Source: Ruminococcus sp.
GTDB taxonomy: Bacteria > Bacillota > Clostridia > Oscillospirales > Ruminococcaceae
Length of the DNA: 64,000 nt
NCBI GenBank assembly: GCA_015066865.1
Contig: SVNQ01000005.1
Location: 24,175 to 88,174, forward strand
Reading direction: 5' to 3'
This document shows, one piece after another, positions 43,973-52,170 of this stretch. The notes under the pieces were generated by a model that did not search any database, had not been told where the DNA came from, and saw only the letters and a list, made by a program, of their open reading frames with translations. Positions within the stretch are counted from its first letter, which is position 1, and every line of letters begins with the position of its first letter. The position numbers and the translations under genes are program-made.

Positions 43973-44923
43973 ATGAGCGGTTGGAAATCAGAAAGAGGAA
44001 TGCGCATGCGTGATGTCGAAAAGACCAGCATGAAGAATGATAAGAATGATCGGCGAAACAGACGTCGGGGCAGAGGCAGAGTTTTGTACGGCCTTCTTAT
44101 TGTTCTTCTTGCAGCGGGTTTGATTGTGACGCTTTCCATGACAGTGCTGTTCAATATTGAAAGCATCGAGGTCACAGGAGATGCAAAAATGTACAAGGCT
44201 GAGGAAATTGCACAGGCAACGGGCATTTCCGCAGGTGATAACATGCTGCGTGTGGATCTTGAAAAGGCGGAACAGCGAGCACTTGATAATCTGATCAATG
44301 TGGAAGAAATCTCCATTAAAAGAAAATTTCCGAATACGCTGCTGATCGATGTTAAAAAATGCGTTCCGACATATAATATAAAATATGAATTTGGTGTTCT
44401 GGTAACAAGCCAAACCGGAAAAATCATTGAGAACAGTATGAATCCGCAGGAAGGACTTGTAACAATTAGCGGTTTTGATGCTAAGGAACCGGTAGCGGGC
44501 AAGTGGATCTATTCGGAGGATGCAAGGGACACAAAGATCCTGAATGCATTCATGAAACTGATTAACGAAGGCAATCTTGAATATCCGATCATATCGGTGG
44601 ATATGACAAAAGCAAATAATATCATTGTGAATTTAGACAATCGCTTTCAGTTCGATATGGGCAATTGGGAGGAGATTGATTACAAAATATCATTTGCCCA
44701 ATCCGTTATCAGTGAACATCCTGCGGATAAAGAAGGATATCTGACCATGATCGGTAATAATCAGGTGTCGTTCCGTAATAAGGCAGATGTGGAACGCGGC
44801 CCTCAGACAACGGAGGCACCAACGGAGGTGCCGACAGAAATGCCCGGTTCCACCCCTTCCGTTCTGCCTTCCACACAAATCCAGACATCCACACAAGCAC
44901 CATCCGATCTGCCGGTTCAGTAG
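43973..44923 (+). CDS. ftsQ: FtsQ/DivIB cell division protein
   Basis: 316 residues: highly basic cytoplasmic tail (1-36), membrane helix (about 37-59), POTRA domain (about 60-130, with IESIEVTG), beta domain with Lys/Asp-rich loops, and a C-terminal Thr/Pro/Ser-rich tail (about 275-316, TEAPTEVPTE type). FtsQ/DivIB organises the divisome. The ATG at 43973 follows AGGGG. Confidence 0.9.
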   Translation: MSGWKSERGMRMRDVEKTSMKNDKNDRRNRRRGRGRVLYGLLIVLLAAGLIVTLSMTVLFNIESIEVTGDAKMYKAEEIAQATGISAGDNMLRVDLEKAEQRALDNLINVEEISIKRKFPNTLLIDVKKCVPTYNIKYEFGVLVTSQTGKIIENSMNPQEGLVTISGFDAKEPVAGKWIYSEDARDTKILNAFMKLINEGNLEYPIISVDMTKANNIIVNLDNRFQFDMGNWEEIDYKISFAQSVISEHPADKEGYLTMIGNNQVSFRNKADVERGPQTTEAPTEVPTEMPGSTPSVLPSTQIQTSTQAPSDLPVQ

Positions 44924-45041
44924 TGTAATGCGAATGCTGTGTCGGAATAAAGTGGGTTCTGTACAATTTTGTTAAAAAGTGACGAGAAATAGTCAATCAA
45001 GTTGTGTGAATAGGAAAAATTTAAATTTTGTCAAAAAACTA

Positions 45042-45070
45042 TTGCAAAATGTAATTGAATATGATAAAAT
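45042..45070 (+). promoter_or_regulatory. Sigma-A promoter of ftsZ
   Basis: TTGCAA (45042-45047) and TAAAAT (45065-45070), spacer 17 bp, 71 bp before the start. ftsZ can thus be made apart from the long operon. Confidence 0.85.
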
Positions 45071-45141
45071 AAATAGTATATAAGAATCTTTGTGAAATAA
45101 GTGTTTTTACATGGAAATAAAAGCTTGTAGGAGGAACTATA

Positions 45142-46260
45142 ATGGCGGACTTCATTTACGAAGAAGCATTCGATCCGGATGTTAACATTAAGGTAATCGG
45201 TGTCGGCGGCGGCGGCGGCAATGCACTGAATTGTATGGTGGATTCAGGCGTGAATGACATTGAGTATGTGACAATTAATACAGATGCAAAGGCTCTGAGA
45301 AATTCAAAGGCTGCAACTCGTATCCAGATCGGCGCAAAGCTGACCAAGGGCAGAGGCGCAGGCAATAAGCCGGAAATCGGTCAGCATAGTGCAGAAGAAA
45401 ATATCGAAGAAATCGAAACAGCACTCAAGGGTGCAGATATGGTGTTCATTACCGCAGGTATGGGCGGCGGTACCGGTACAGGTGCAGCACCCATCGTTGC
45501 AAAGGTTGCACAGGGTATGGGCATTCTGACGGTAGCTGTTGTTACCAAGCCTTTTGCATTTGAGCGTGAGCAGAAGATGGCACAGGCAGAAAAGGGTATT
45601 TCCGAACTGAAAAAGTATGTGGACTCCCTGATTGTAATCCCCAATGAAAGATTGCTGGTGGGTCTTGAAAAGCCCCTGACAATGAAAGAATCCTTTGCAC
45701 TGTCCGATGATATTCTCAAGACAGGTGTAAAGAGCATTGCGGATCTGATCGTTGAAGAAGGCTATATCAACCTTGATTTTGCTGACGTATCTACAACAAT
45801 GAAGGGCGCAGGCTACGCACATATGGCGATCGGACATGGCTCCGGCAAGGACAAGGCTATCCAGGCTGCCAATGCAGTTATCAGCAGCCCGCTGCTGGAA
45901 ACTTCCATTGCAGGTGCTAAGAGACTGCTGATCAATGTAGCAATGTCTGAAGATACACTTGCTTCCGATGTGGATACAGCATCCAAGATGATCACAGATG
46001 CAGCTGCTCCGGACGTACAGTTTATTTTCGGTGCGGCATTCAAGGAAGACATGCAGGATGAAATGACAATCACTGTGATTGCTGCAGATTTTGACACGAA
46101 TGAAAAGAAGGTAAGTGCAGTTGAGGAAGATGAGGAGGATGATGTAATCCCGATCGACAATCCTATGCTGGATGACTTCGATTTCGGTCATACACCCAGC
46201 AAAACTTCTCCGAGTGACATGAGCATGGATGAGATTTTTGAAATTCTTGGTGGAAAATAA
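45142..46260 (+). CDS. ftsZ: Cell division GTPase FtsZ
   Basis: 372 residues. GTP-binding VGGGGGNALN and the tubulin signature GGGTGTG (108-114), plus the T7 loop NLDFADV. The core ends near 320, followed by a short linker. The tail reads MDEIFEILGGK, unlike the common IPxFLR peptide that binds FtsA and SepF. Neither ftsA nor sepF is in the window. AGGAGG precedes the start. Confidence 0.97.
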   Translation: MADFIYEEAFDPDVNIKVIGVGGGGGNALNCMVDSGVNDIEYVTINTDAKALRNSKAATRIQIGAKLTKGRGAGNKPEIGQHSAEENIEEIETALKGADMVFITAGMGGGTGTGAAPIVAKVAQGMGILTVAVVTKPFAFEREQKMAQAEKGISELKKYVDSLIVIPNERLLVGLEKPLTMKESFALSDDILKTGVKSIADLIVEEGYINLDFADVSTTMKGAGYAHMAIGHGSGKDKAIQAANAVISSPLLETSIAGAKRLLINVAMSEDTLASDVDTASKMITDAAAPDVQFIFGAAFKEDMQDEMTITVIAADFDTNEKKVSAVEEDEEDDVIPIDNPMLDDFDFGHTPSKTSPSDMSMDEIFEILGGK

Positions 46261-46271
46261 GAGTTTATATA

Positions 46272-46306
46272 AAATTCGGCTGATGTATTTCAGCCGAATT
46301 TTTTTG
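46272..46306 (+). terminator. Intrinsic terminator after ftsZ
   Basis: Perfect 12-bp stem (46272-46283 with 46290-46301) and a T-run of eight. Confidence 0.92.
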
Positions 46307-46368
46307 TTTGGTGAAATGTTTTGGTGATAATGCACGAAAAATGACTGACGATTTTTACATAAAATCTC

Positions 46369-46397
46369 TTGCAAGATGTATAAAAATGTGGTATAAT
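46369..46397 (+). promoter_or_regulatory. Sigma-A promoter of the coiled-coil gene
   Basis: TTGCAA (46369-46374) and TATAAT (46392-46397), spacer 17 bp. Confidence 0.88.
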
Positions 46398-46470
46398 TAC
46401 TATATTATTGAAAATGGGGCGGGATGAATCTATTTTTCATTCCAAACTGATGAAAAGGAGAGCTTGAACT

Positions 46471-47949
46471 ATGGCAATGGAAATCCCATCCGGTATTCTG
46501 AAACCGACACTCAAACCCGGCGGTCTTGATAAAGAGTCTGTCATGACGTATATGGATGAATTACATTCTAAAATTTATGAGCTGGAACAAGAACTGAAAA
46601 AACGTGATGAAGAACTGAATCCTGCTGAATCTGAGTTGATCAAGGAGTACAGACGGGATTTGGAAGATGCTGAGCGCAAGGTAAGTGATGCTGATAAGCG
46701 TGCAGCTGAAAGTGAAACAAAGCTCAAGGACGCAATGGATAAGGCTGCTCAGCTGGCAGCTGCACTTTCTGCTGAGAAGGAAGCAAGAAATGCAGACGCA
46801 CAGAAGATGAAGCAGCTCCTGCAGCAGGCTAAGACCAGCGTTGACGAGGGCAAGGTTCGTGAGTATCAGCAGGAAATCCTTTCTCTGAAAACTGAAATTG
46901 GTCAGCTCACAAACGAGAATGCTTCTCTGAAGGCATCTGCATCATCATCCGATCAGCAGTTCAATACCACTGTTGAGAAAATGAACGCAGAGCTTGACGC
47001 AAAGAATGCTGAAATCGAAGAAGCAGTTAAGAAGACTGAAGAAGCAAACGAGCAGCTTGCAAAGAAGGATCAGGAAATTGAAGAGCTGAACAAGAAGGTT
47101 GCTGAGCTTGAGATAAAGGCATCTAAATCCACTGGTTTTGCTCCGAGTTTTGATATGAGTGCAATTTTTGCACAGGCACAGCAGAATGCAATTCAGCTTG
47201 AAATGCAGGCAAAGGCTGAGGCTGACAAGGCAGTTTCTGAGGCAAATGCTCTGGCTGAAAAGACTATTTCCGAAGCAAATGCACAGGCTGAAACTACTGT
47301 AACAGAGGCAAACGAAAAGGCTGAAAAGACCATTTCCGAAGCAAATGCACAGGCTGAAACCACTATTACAGAAGCAAATGAAAAGGCTGAAAAGACAATC
47401 ACTGAAGCTGATACATATGCTGAAAAGAAGGTGGCTGATGCAAATGCAGAGGCTGAGAATATAATTAAGACTGCTGAGGAAAGAGCCGCAAGTGCAAATG
47501 CAACAGCGGATGAGATCCTTTCCACTGCTACTGAAAAGGCAGAGCAGGAGTCTGCAAGAATCAAGAAGGAAGCAAATGAACAGCAGGAAAGAGTAAAGCA
47601 GCTGACTGCAACGATCAAGTCCATGCTGACAATTGAAATTGACGGCATTGAGAAGAGCTTCCGTGAGGCTGGTGAACTGATGAGCCGTGCGGCATCTGTA
47701 ATGGATGAAAAGATCAAGGCTGCCGGCGCTGTAGTTGCTGACGCAAGAGATTGCGTTGAGAGTAATGCAAAGATCGAAGAAGAAACAATGGAAGACATCA
47801 TGAATAACACAGCATCTGCTATGTTTGTTAATAGTTCCGGTTCCACTTCCGAACACAAGTCCGGTGTAAAGAGTGAGAAAAAGCCGGGAGATTTCTCCTT
47901 TGATATGAGCGAGCTGATTAAGGATGCAGAGGCATCTGTAACTGAGTAA
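46471..47949 (+). CDS. DivIVA-like coiled-coil protein with hendecad repeats
   Basis: 492 residues, almost all helical. Residues 15-45 (PGGLDKESVMTYMDELHSKI) resemble the N-terminal membrane-binding start of DivIVA proteins. Then come heptad coiled coils (about 45-215), a break with TGFAPSFDMSAIF (about 221-233), an 11-residue repeat EANAQAETTxT / EANEKAEKTIS from about 245 to 325, more helix, and a C-terminal FSFDMSELIKDAEA. The repeat suggests a right-handed coiled coil. Placed after ftsZ under its own promoter; a structural role at pole or septum is inferred. Confidence 0.75.
   Translation: MAMEIPSGILKPTLKPGGLDKESVMTYMDELHSKIYELEQELKKRDEELNPAESELIKEYRRDLEDAERKVSDADKRAAESETKLKDAMDKAAQLAAALSAEKEARNADAQKMKQLLQQAKTSVDEGKVREYQQEILSLKTEIGQLTNENASLKASASSSDQQFNTTVEKMNAELDAKNAEIEEAVKKTEEANEQLAKKDQEIEELNKKVAELEIKASKSTGFAPSFDMSAIFAQAQQNAIQLEMQAKAEADKAVSEANALAEKTISEANAQAETTVTEANEKAEKTISEANAQAETTITEANEKAEKTITEADTYAEKKVADANAEAENIIKTAEERAASANATADEILSTATEKAEQESARIKKEANEQQERVKQLTATIKSMLTIEIDGIEKSFREAGELMSRAASVMDEKIKAAGAVVADARDCVESNAKIEEETMEDIMNNTASAMFVNSSGSTSEHKSGVKSEKKPGDFSFDMSELIKDAEASVTE
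47205..47445 (+). repeat. In-gene tandem repeat encoding 11-residue units
   Basis: About seven 33-base units with GAAGCAAATGCACAGGCTGA-like cores, within the coiled-coil gene. Such arrays can expand or contract by slippage. Confidence 0.75.
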
Positions 47950-47969
47950 GATAATCCGAGGTGGTAAGC

Positions 47970-48527
47970 ATGCCGGAAATTCGGCATATTAATGCGCAGG
48001 ATTTGAAGCAGGCTGCCAAAGAACTGCGTATCGGTGATAAAATTCTGCTGTCCGGATATGTATACACGGCTCGTGATGCGGCGCATAAGCGCATTGCAGC
48101 ACTGCTCGACGAGGGCGGTGAACTGCCATTCCCTTTGGATGGGGCAGTGGTGTACTATGCCGGGCCAACGCCGGCACCTCCCGGAAAGCCGATTGGCTCC
48201 TGTGGACCTACGACTTCCGGAAGAATGGATCCTTACGCCCCCAGACTTCTGGATTTGGGGCTTGCAGCAATGATTGGCAAGGGTGAGCGTTCGGATGCCG
48301 TGCGTGAGGCGGTTGCAAGAAACCAAGCGGTTTATCTATGTGCAGTCGGCGGAGCAGGAGCGCTTGCAGCAAGATGTATTAAGGAAATGCAGGTTATCGC
48401 ATTTGAGGATCTTGGCTGCGAATCTGTAAAGCGGCTGTATATTGAGGATTTTCCTCTGGTTGTTGCAAATGATGCACAGGGCGGCGATCTCTTTTCCGAG
48501 GGACGAATAGCATATGCAGCAGAATGA
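47970..48527 (+). CDS. Fumarate hydratase class I beta-type subunit (C-terminal domain)
   Basis: 185 residues. YTARDAAHKRI, YYAGPTPAPPGKPIGSCGPT and TSGRMDPYAP are the signature of the beta subunit of fumarase/tartrate dehydratase. The enzyme adds water to fumarate with an iron-sulphur centre carried by the alpha subunit. The alpha gene is usually adjacent but is not in this window. ATG 47970 follows GAGGTGG. The stop overlaps ATGA of the sigma-factor frame. Confidence 0.9.
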   Translation: MPEIRHINAQDLKQAAKELRIGDKILLSGYVYTARDAAHKRIAALLDEGGELPFPLDGAVVYYAGPTPAPPGKPIGSCGPTTSGRMDPYAPRLLDLGLAAMIGKGERSDAVREAVARNQAVYLCAVGGAGALAARCIKEMQVIAFEDLGCESVKRLYIEDFPLVVANDAQGGDLFSEGRIAYAAE

Positions 48528-48559
48528 TCACAATTATCAATAATGATACGGAGGCTTCG

Positions 48560-49153
48560 ATGCTGGAAATGTCAAATGGCGAACTGGAAAAAGCTTCTGA
48601 TGAGGAATTGGCGGTCTATGCCAAGGAATCAGAAGACGCCCAAGCCGTTCTTTTGAAAAAGTATCTGAAACTTGTACGGTATCATGCCGGACGTTATGCA
48701 GCTGCGTGGGCAGATGCGGACGATCTGGCACAGGAGGGGCTTATTGCTCTGCTTCATGCAATTACAAGATTTCATAAGGAGCAGGGAACCAGCTTTTCTG
48801 CATATGCACAGACCTGTATCGTGAATCGAATGCGCAGTGTTGTGAGAAGAAACAGCAGTTGCGTATCACCGGTCGCCGATATTGTTCAGGTGATGGAAGA
48901 ACAGGGAGAACTTGCAGATGCGGAAACACCGGAAAGCATTCTTCTGGAAAAGGAAAATTATGCTCACTGCCGAATGCAGGTAATGGCATTGCTGTCAGCA
49001 AGGGAGTGGGAAATTCTGCAGTGTATTATGGCGGGTGCATCCTATGCACAAGCAGCGGAACAGTTGGGCATCAGCCTGAAATCCGTAGATAATGCCATGC
49101 AGAGGGTACGCAGAAAGATGCGTGCCGTCAGAAGTACCGAGTACTTCGAATAA
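48560..49153 (+). CDS. SigH-like RNA polymerase sigma factor
   Basis: 197 residues. Region 2 (DADDLAQEGLIALLHAITRF and SFSAYAQTCIVNRMRS) and region 4 ending SLKSVDNAMQRVRRKMRA match the Spo0H/SigH subgroup, whose hallmark is KSIDNAxQRVKRK. SigH drives early sporulation and stationary genes. CGGAGG five bases upstream favours ATG 48560; an in-frame ATG at 48524 overlapping the fumarase stop would add 12 residues and allow coupling. Confidence 0.87.
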   Translation: MLEMSNGELEKASDEELAVYAKESEDAQAVLLKKYLKLVRYHAGRYAAAWADADDLAQEGLIALLHAITRFHKEQGTSFSAYAQTCIVNRMRSVVRRNSSCVSPVADIVQVMEEQGELADAETPESILLEKENYAHCRMQVMALLSAREWEILQCIMAGASYAQAAEQLGISLKSVDNAMQRVRRKMRAVRSTEYFE

Positions 49154-49284
49154 GGTTCGTTTCCTGTTGGATAACAGGTGCGATAGAGAGGGCTTGTAGC
49201 TTAAATAGAGCGTTGATTCATCAAAGGTGTCGGTTTTACCCCGTCCGTAGTCCGAAACAAATAACTTAAGTGAGGTAAACAATC

Positions 49285-49560
49285 ATGTATGAAGACAAGA
49301 CATTAACTTGCAAGGAATGCGGAGCGGAATTTGTATTTACTGCAGGCGAACAGGAATTCTATGCAGAAAAGGGACTTGAGCATGAGCCCCAGAGATGCAA
49401 GAGCTGCCGTAGCGCAAGAAAGGGTGCGCCGAAGGCTGCAAGAACAATGTACACAGCAACATGCGCAGGCTGCGGTGGTGAAGCACGTGTACCGTTCCAG
49501 CCCAGCGAAGGCCGTGCTGTTTATTGCAGCGATTGCTTTGCAAAGATGAGAGAAGAATAA
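49285..49560 (+). CDS. Small double zinc-ribbon protein
   Basis: 91 residues with two ribbon units: CKEC..CKSC (residues 9-41) and CAGC..CSDC (about 60-84). The N-terminal DKTLTCKECGAEFVFTAGEQEFY is the probable zinc-ribbon domain common in Firmicutes and Cyanobacteria. Likely a nucleic-acid or protein adaptor; function unknown. AGTGAGG precedes the start. The 130 bp upstream hold no clear promoter. Confidence 0.88.
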   Translation: MYEDKTLTCKECGAEFVFTAGEQEFYAEKGLEHEPQRCKSCRSARKGAPKAARTMYTATCAGCGGEARVPFQPSEGRAVYCSDCFAKMREE

Positions 49561-49628
49561 TTCAGATTCAATCAGAAAGCACAGCAGCAGCTGTGCTTTC
49601 TGTATGAACGTGCGAGGAGGTTTCGTAA

Positions 49629-49835
49629 ATGGCTTTTGAAGTAACAAAGGATACAGTGATCGGAGACATTCTGGATGCCGATTTCGAGGTTGCACCGTAT
49701 TTTCTGGAAATGGGCATGCATTGTCTTGGCTGCCCGTCCGCAAGAGGAGAAACACTTGCGCAGGCATGTGCAGTTCATGATGTGGATCCCGAAGAACTGG
49801 TTGCAAAACTGCAGGCGCATTTTGCCAACAAGTAA
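49629..49835 (+). CDS. DUF1858 domain protein
   Basis: 68 residues. TKDTVIGDILDADFEVAPYFLEMGMHCLGCP is the DUF1858 (ScdA N-terminal-like) signature, with the CxxC-type pair C32/C35. Family members may sense or handle redox or iron-sulphur chemistry. GAGGAGG precedes the start. Confidence 0.9.
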   Translation: MAFEVTKDTVIGDILDADFEVAPYFLEMGMHCLGCPSARGETLAQACAVHDVDPEELVAKLQAHFANK

Positions 49836-49903
49836 ATAACCAACAGAAGGGACTGCGGTGGTTGCCGCAGCCCCATTTTATACTAAGAGAGGGATTGTAA
49901 TTT

Positions 49904-50575
49904 ATGCTGAATCCAAGATTGCTGGCATGTGCAGCATATGTCAGCTGTGGTGGAATGGTCTGTGATGTCGGAACTGACCATGCACTTTTGGCAGTTCATC
50001 TCATTGAGCAGGGTATTGCCAAATGCGTAATTGCCTCGGATATTGGTGAAGGTCCGCTGGCAGCAGCGGAGCGAACGATTCGGAAATATGGATATTCAAA
50101 CAAAATCCGGACAATTCTTTCAGATGGACTTGTAAATGTTCCTTCAGAGGGATTGACGGATATCGTGATTGCCGGAATGGGCGGTGAAACAATGGTGCAT
50201 ATTCTGGAATCCTGCCCATTTTCATTAGAGAAGATGAATCTGATCCTGCAGCCCATGTCAAAGGCTGATCTGCTGCGGAAATGGCTGTATGAAAACGGCT
50301 ATGCCATTGAGAGTGAAACATGCGTCAAGGATGGAAAATTCCTGTACGCTGTCATGAGCGCAAAATATACGGGAATCCTAACAAAGCCTGATTGGGTAAC
50401 GATTCGACTTGGAAAGATGGATCTGAACGATGAGAATTGCCTTGCCTATGCAAAGCGGCAGTATGATGTTGTATGCATGTCACGGGACGGAAGAAAAAAA
50501 GCCGGAATGGATGCTTCCGAGTTTGAGACGGCAGCTCAGGCAATTCATACAGCACTGGAAGGAGTGGAAAAATGA
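49904..50575 (+). CDS. trmK: tRNA (adenine22-N1)-methyltransferase TrmK
   Basis: 223 residues. SAM motif VCDVGTDHALLAVHLIE, ASDIGEGPL and GMGGETM are typical of the TrmK family, which methylates A22 of tRNA. It overlaps the following Nif3-like gene by four bases; the same pair is found in Bacillus (yqfN-yqfO). Confidence 0.93.
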   Translation: MLNPRLLACAAYVSCGGMVCDVGTDHALLAVHLIEQGIAKCVIASDIGEGPLAAAERTIRKYGYSNKIRTILSDGLVNVPSEGLTDIVIAGMGGETMVHILESCPFSLEKMNLILQPMSKADLLRKWLYENGYAIESETCVKDGKFLYAVMSAKYTGILTKPDWVTIRLGKMDLNDENCLAYAKRQYDVVCMSRDGRKKAGMDASEFETAAQAIHTALEGVEK

Positions 50576-51336
50576 TCACAGTTCGGGAGATATATAATTT
50601 TATCAATGAACTTGCGCCGTTTGGAACGCAGGAAAAATGGGATAATTCAGGACTGCTTGTGGGCTCTCTCTGGCAGGAAGTCAAACATGTGATGGTTACG
50701 CTGGATATATCCGCGGATGCAGCTGCAAAGGCTGCGGAGTTGGGCTGCGATCTTGTTGTCGCACATCATCCAGTCATTTTTTCGCCGCTGCATCATATTC
50801 CGGTTGAAAATCCGGTGTATCAGCTCATTGCCAACTGCATGGCAGCAATCTGCTGTCACACGCCGCTGGATATTGCAAGAGACGGCATCAATGATATTCT
50901 TGTTGATATGCTCAGCAAAGTAGTTGCATTTGAGGAGGAAGTACATGCATTGGATGCGTCCGGTATCGGCAGAATCGTAACGCTTTGCGAACCTTTACCT
51001 GTTTCCGAGCTTGCTGCGATCGTCAAGGATGTGCTTGGCTGTACTGTAGTCCGCTATTGTGATGCCGGAAAGGAAATTGGAACTCTTGGTATATGCAGCG
51101 GTTCCGGCGCTTCCATGATTGAGGATATTGCCGGAGCATGCGATGCGCTGCTGACGGGTGATGTCAAGCATGATCGGTGGTATGCAGCCAAGAATCAGGG
51201 ACTGAGCCTGATTGACTGCGGACATTACCATACAGAGGTTGTCATGGTAAAAGCCCTTGCTGAAAAGCTGAACGAGCGTTTCCCGACAATTAAGGTTACA
51301 GCATGGGAAGGCGGCGATCCTGTTGCCTATGTTTGA
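50572..51336 (+). CDS. Nif3-like dinuclear metal centre protein
   Basis: 254 residues. Metal ligands in VVAHHPVIF and the late DCGHYHTEVV, with NSGLLVG at the start. Short YqfO form without the PII-like insert. Ubiquitous family; GTP cyclohydrolase-like fold of uncertain activity. Coupled to trmK by ATGA overlap. Confidence 0.92.
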   Translation: MITVREIYNFINELAPFGTQEKWDNSGLLVGSLWQEVKHVMVTLDISADAAAKAAELGCDLVVAHHPVIFSPLHHIPVENPVYQLIANCMAAICCHTPLDIARDGINDILVDMLSKVVAFEEEVHALDASGIGRIVTLCEPLPVSELAAIVKDVLGCTVVRYCDAGKEIGTLGICSGSGASMIEDIAGACDALLTGDVKHDRWYAAKNQGLSLIDCGHYHTEVVMVKALAEKLNERFPTIKVTAWEGGDPVAYV

Positions 51337-52156
51337 TTGTATCTGGAGTTGTCCGGTTTGCGGAAAGCCGCTGCATCAAGCAGACAAAAGCCTGCGATGC
51401 GGTAATTCTCATAGCTTTGACAGGGGAAGAAGCGGCTATGTGCATCTGCTTCCTTCAAACCGACAGAATGCGAAATTGCCGGGTGATAATCCCGACATGG
51501 TGCGTGCAAGACGCAATTTCCTGAATAAGGGGTACTATTCCCACCTGCTGAAAGTTCTATGCTCTGTGATGGAAACCTATCTTCCACGAAATGGCAGGAT
51601 ACTTGATGCGGGCTGCGGGGAAGGGTACTATACAAAAGGTGTGCAGCAGCATTTGGCTGCAATGGAACACCCCTGTACATGTTATGGAGTGGACATTTCC
51701 AAAACGGCCGCAGATCTTGCCGCCCGTGCGGATAAGCTGACTGATTATGCGGTGGGCAGTGTGTTCCATATTCCCGTGCAGAGCGAAAGCTGCGATATGA
51801 TAATGAGCATATTTGCGCCGTTCTGCGGTGAGGAGTTTCAGCGTGTACTCAAGCCGAACGGATGTCTGGTCATGGCAATTCCAGCCGCCAAGCATCTCTG
51901 GGAGCTGAAATGTGCAGTCTATGACAAGCCCTATGAGAATGCAGTCAAGGATTATGAGCTGGAAGGCTTTTCATTTACGGAAAAGCGAACGGCACAAAAG
52001 CAGATTACTCTGGAAAACCGGAAGGACATTGCTGATTTGTTCAGCATGACGCCCTATGCCTATCGGACAGGTGAAAAGGAACGCAATCGGCTTTCCTCAT
52101 TGGAAACCTTGACAACGCAGGCTGCATTTGAAATTTTGATCTATCATAAAAAATAG
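51329..52156 (+). CDS. 23S rRNA (guanine-N1)-methyltransferase RlmA
   Basis: 275 residues. N-terminal zinc motif C8-C11-C24-H28, then NFLNKGYYSHL, SAM motif LDAGCGEGYYT and FAPFCGEEFQRVLKPNG. It methylates G745 or G748 in 23S rRNA; the G748-type (RlmAII/TlrB) enzymes of Gram-positives can lower tylosin sensitivity, and the subtype cannot be told here. It overlaps the Nif3-like stop by 8 bases from ATG 51329 (14 if TTG 51323 is used). Confidence 0.88.
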   Translation: MFDCIWSCPVCGKPLHQADKSLRCGNSHSFDRGRSGYVHLLPSNRQNAKLPGDNPDMVRARRNFLNKGYYSHLLKVLCSVMETYLPRNGRILDAGCGEGYYTKGVQQHLAAMEHPCTCYGVDISKTAADLAARADKLTDYAVGSVFHIPVQSESCDMIMSIFAPFCGEEFQRVLKPNGCLVMAIPAAKHLWELKCAVYDKPYENAVKDYELEGFSFTEKRTAQKQITLENRKDIADLFSMTPYAYRTGEKERNRLSSLETLTTQAAFEILIYHKK

Positions 52157-52170
52157 CAGGAGGAATCCAC

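Noticed and set aside
43192..44502. 436-codon minus-strand frame across murA and ftsQ
   Set aside because: It spans two recognised plus-strand genes and has no family features.
47205..47445. Regular direct repeats that might suggest a CRISPR array
   Set aside because: The units are contiguous, in frame and coding (11-residue repeat); there are no spacers and no cas genes.
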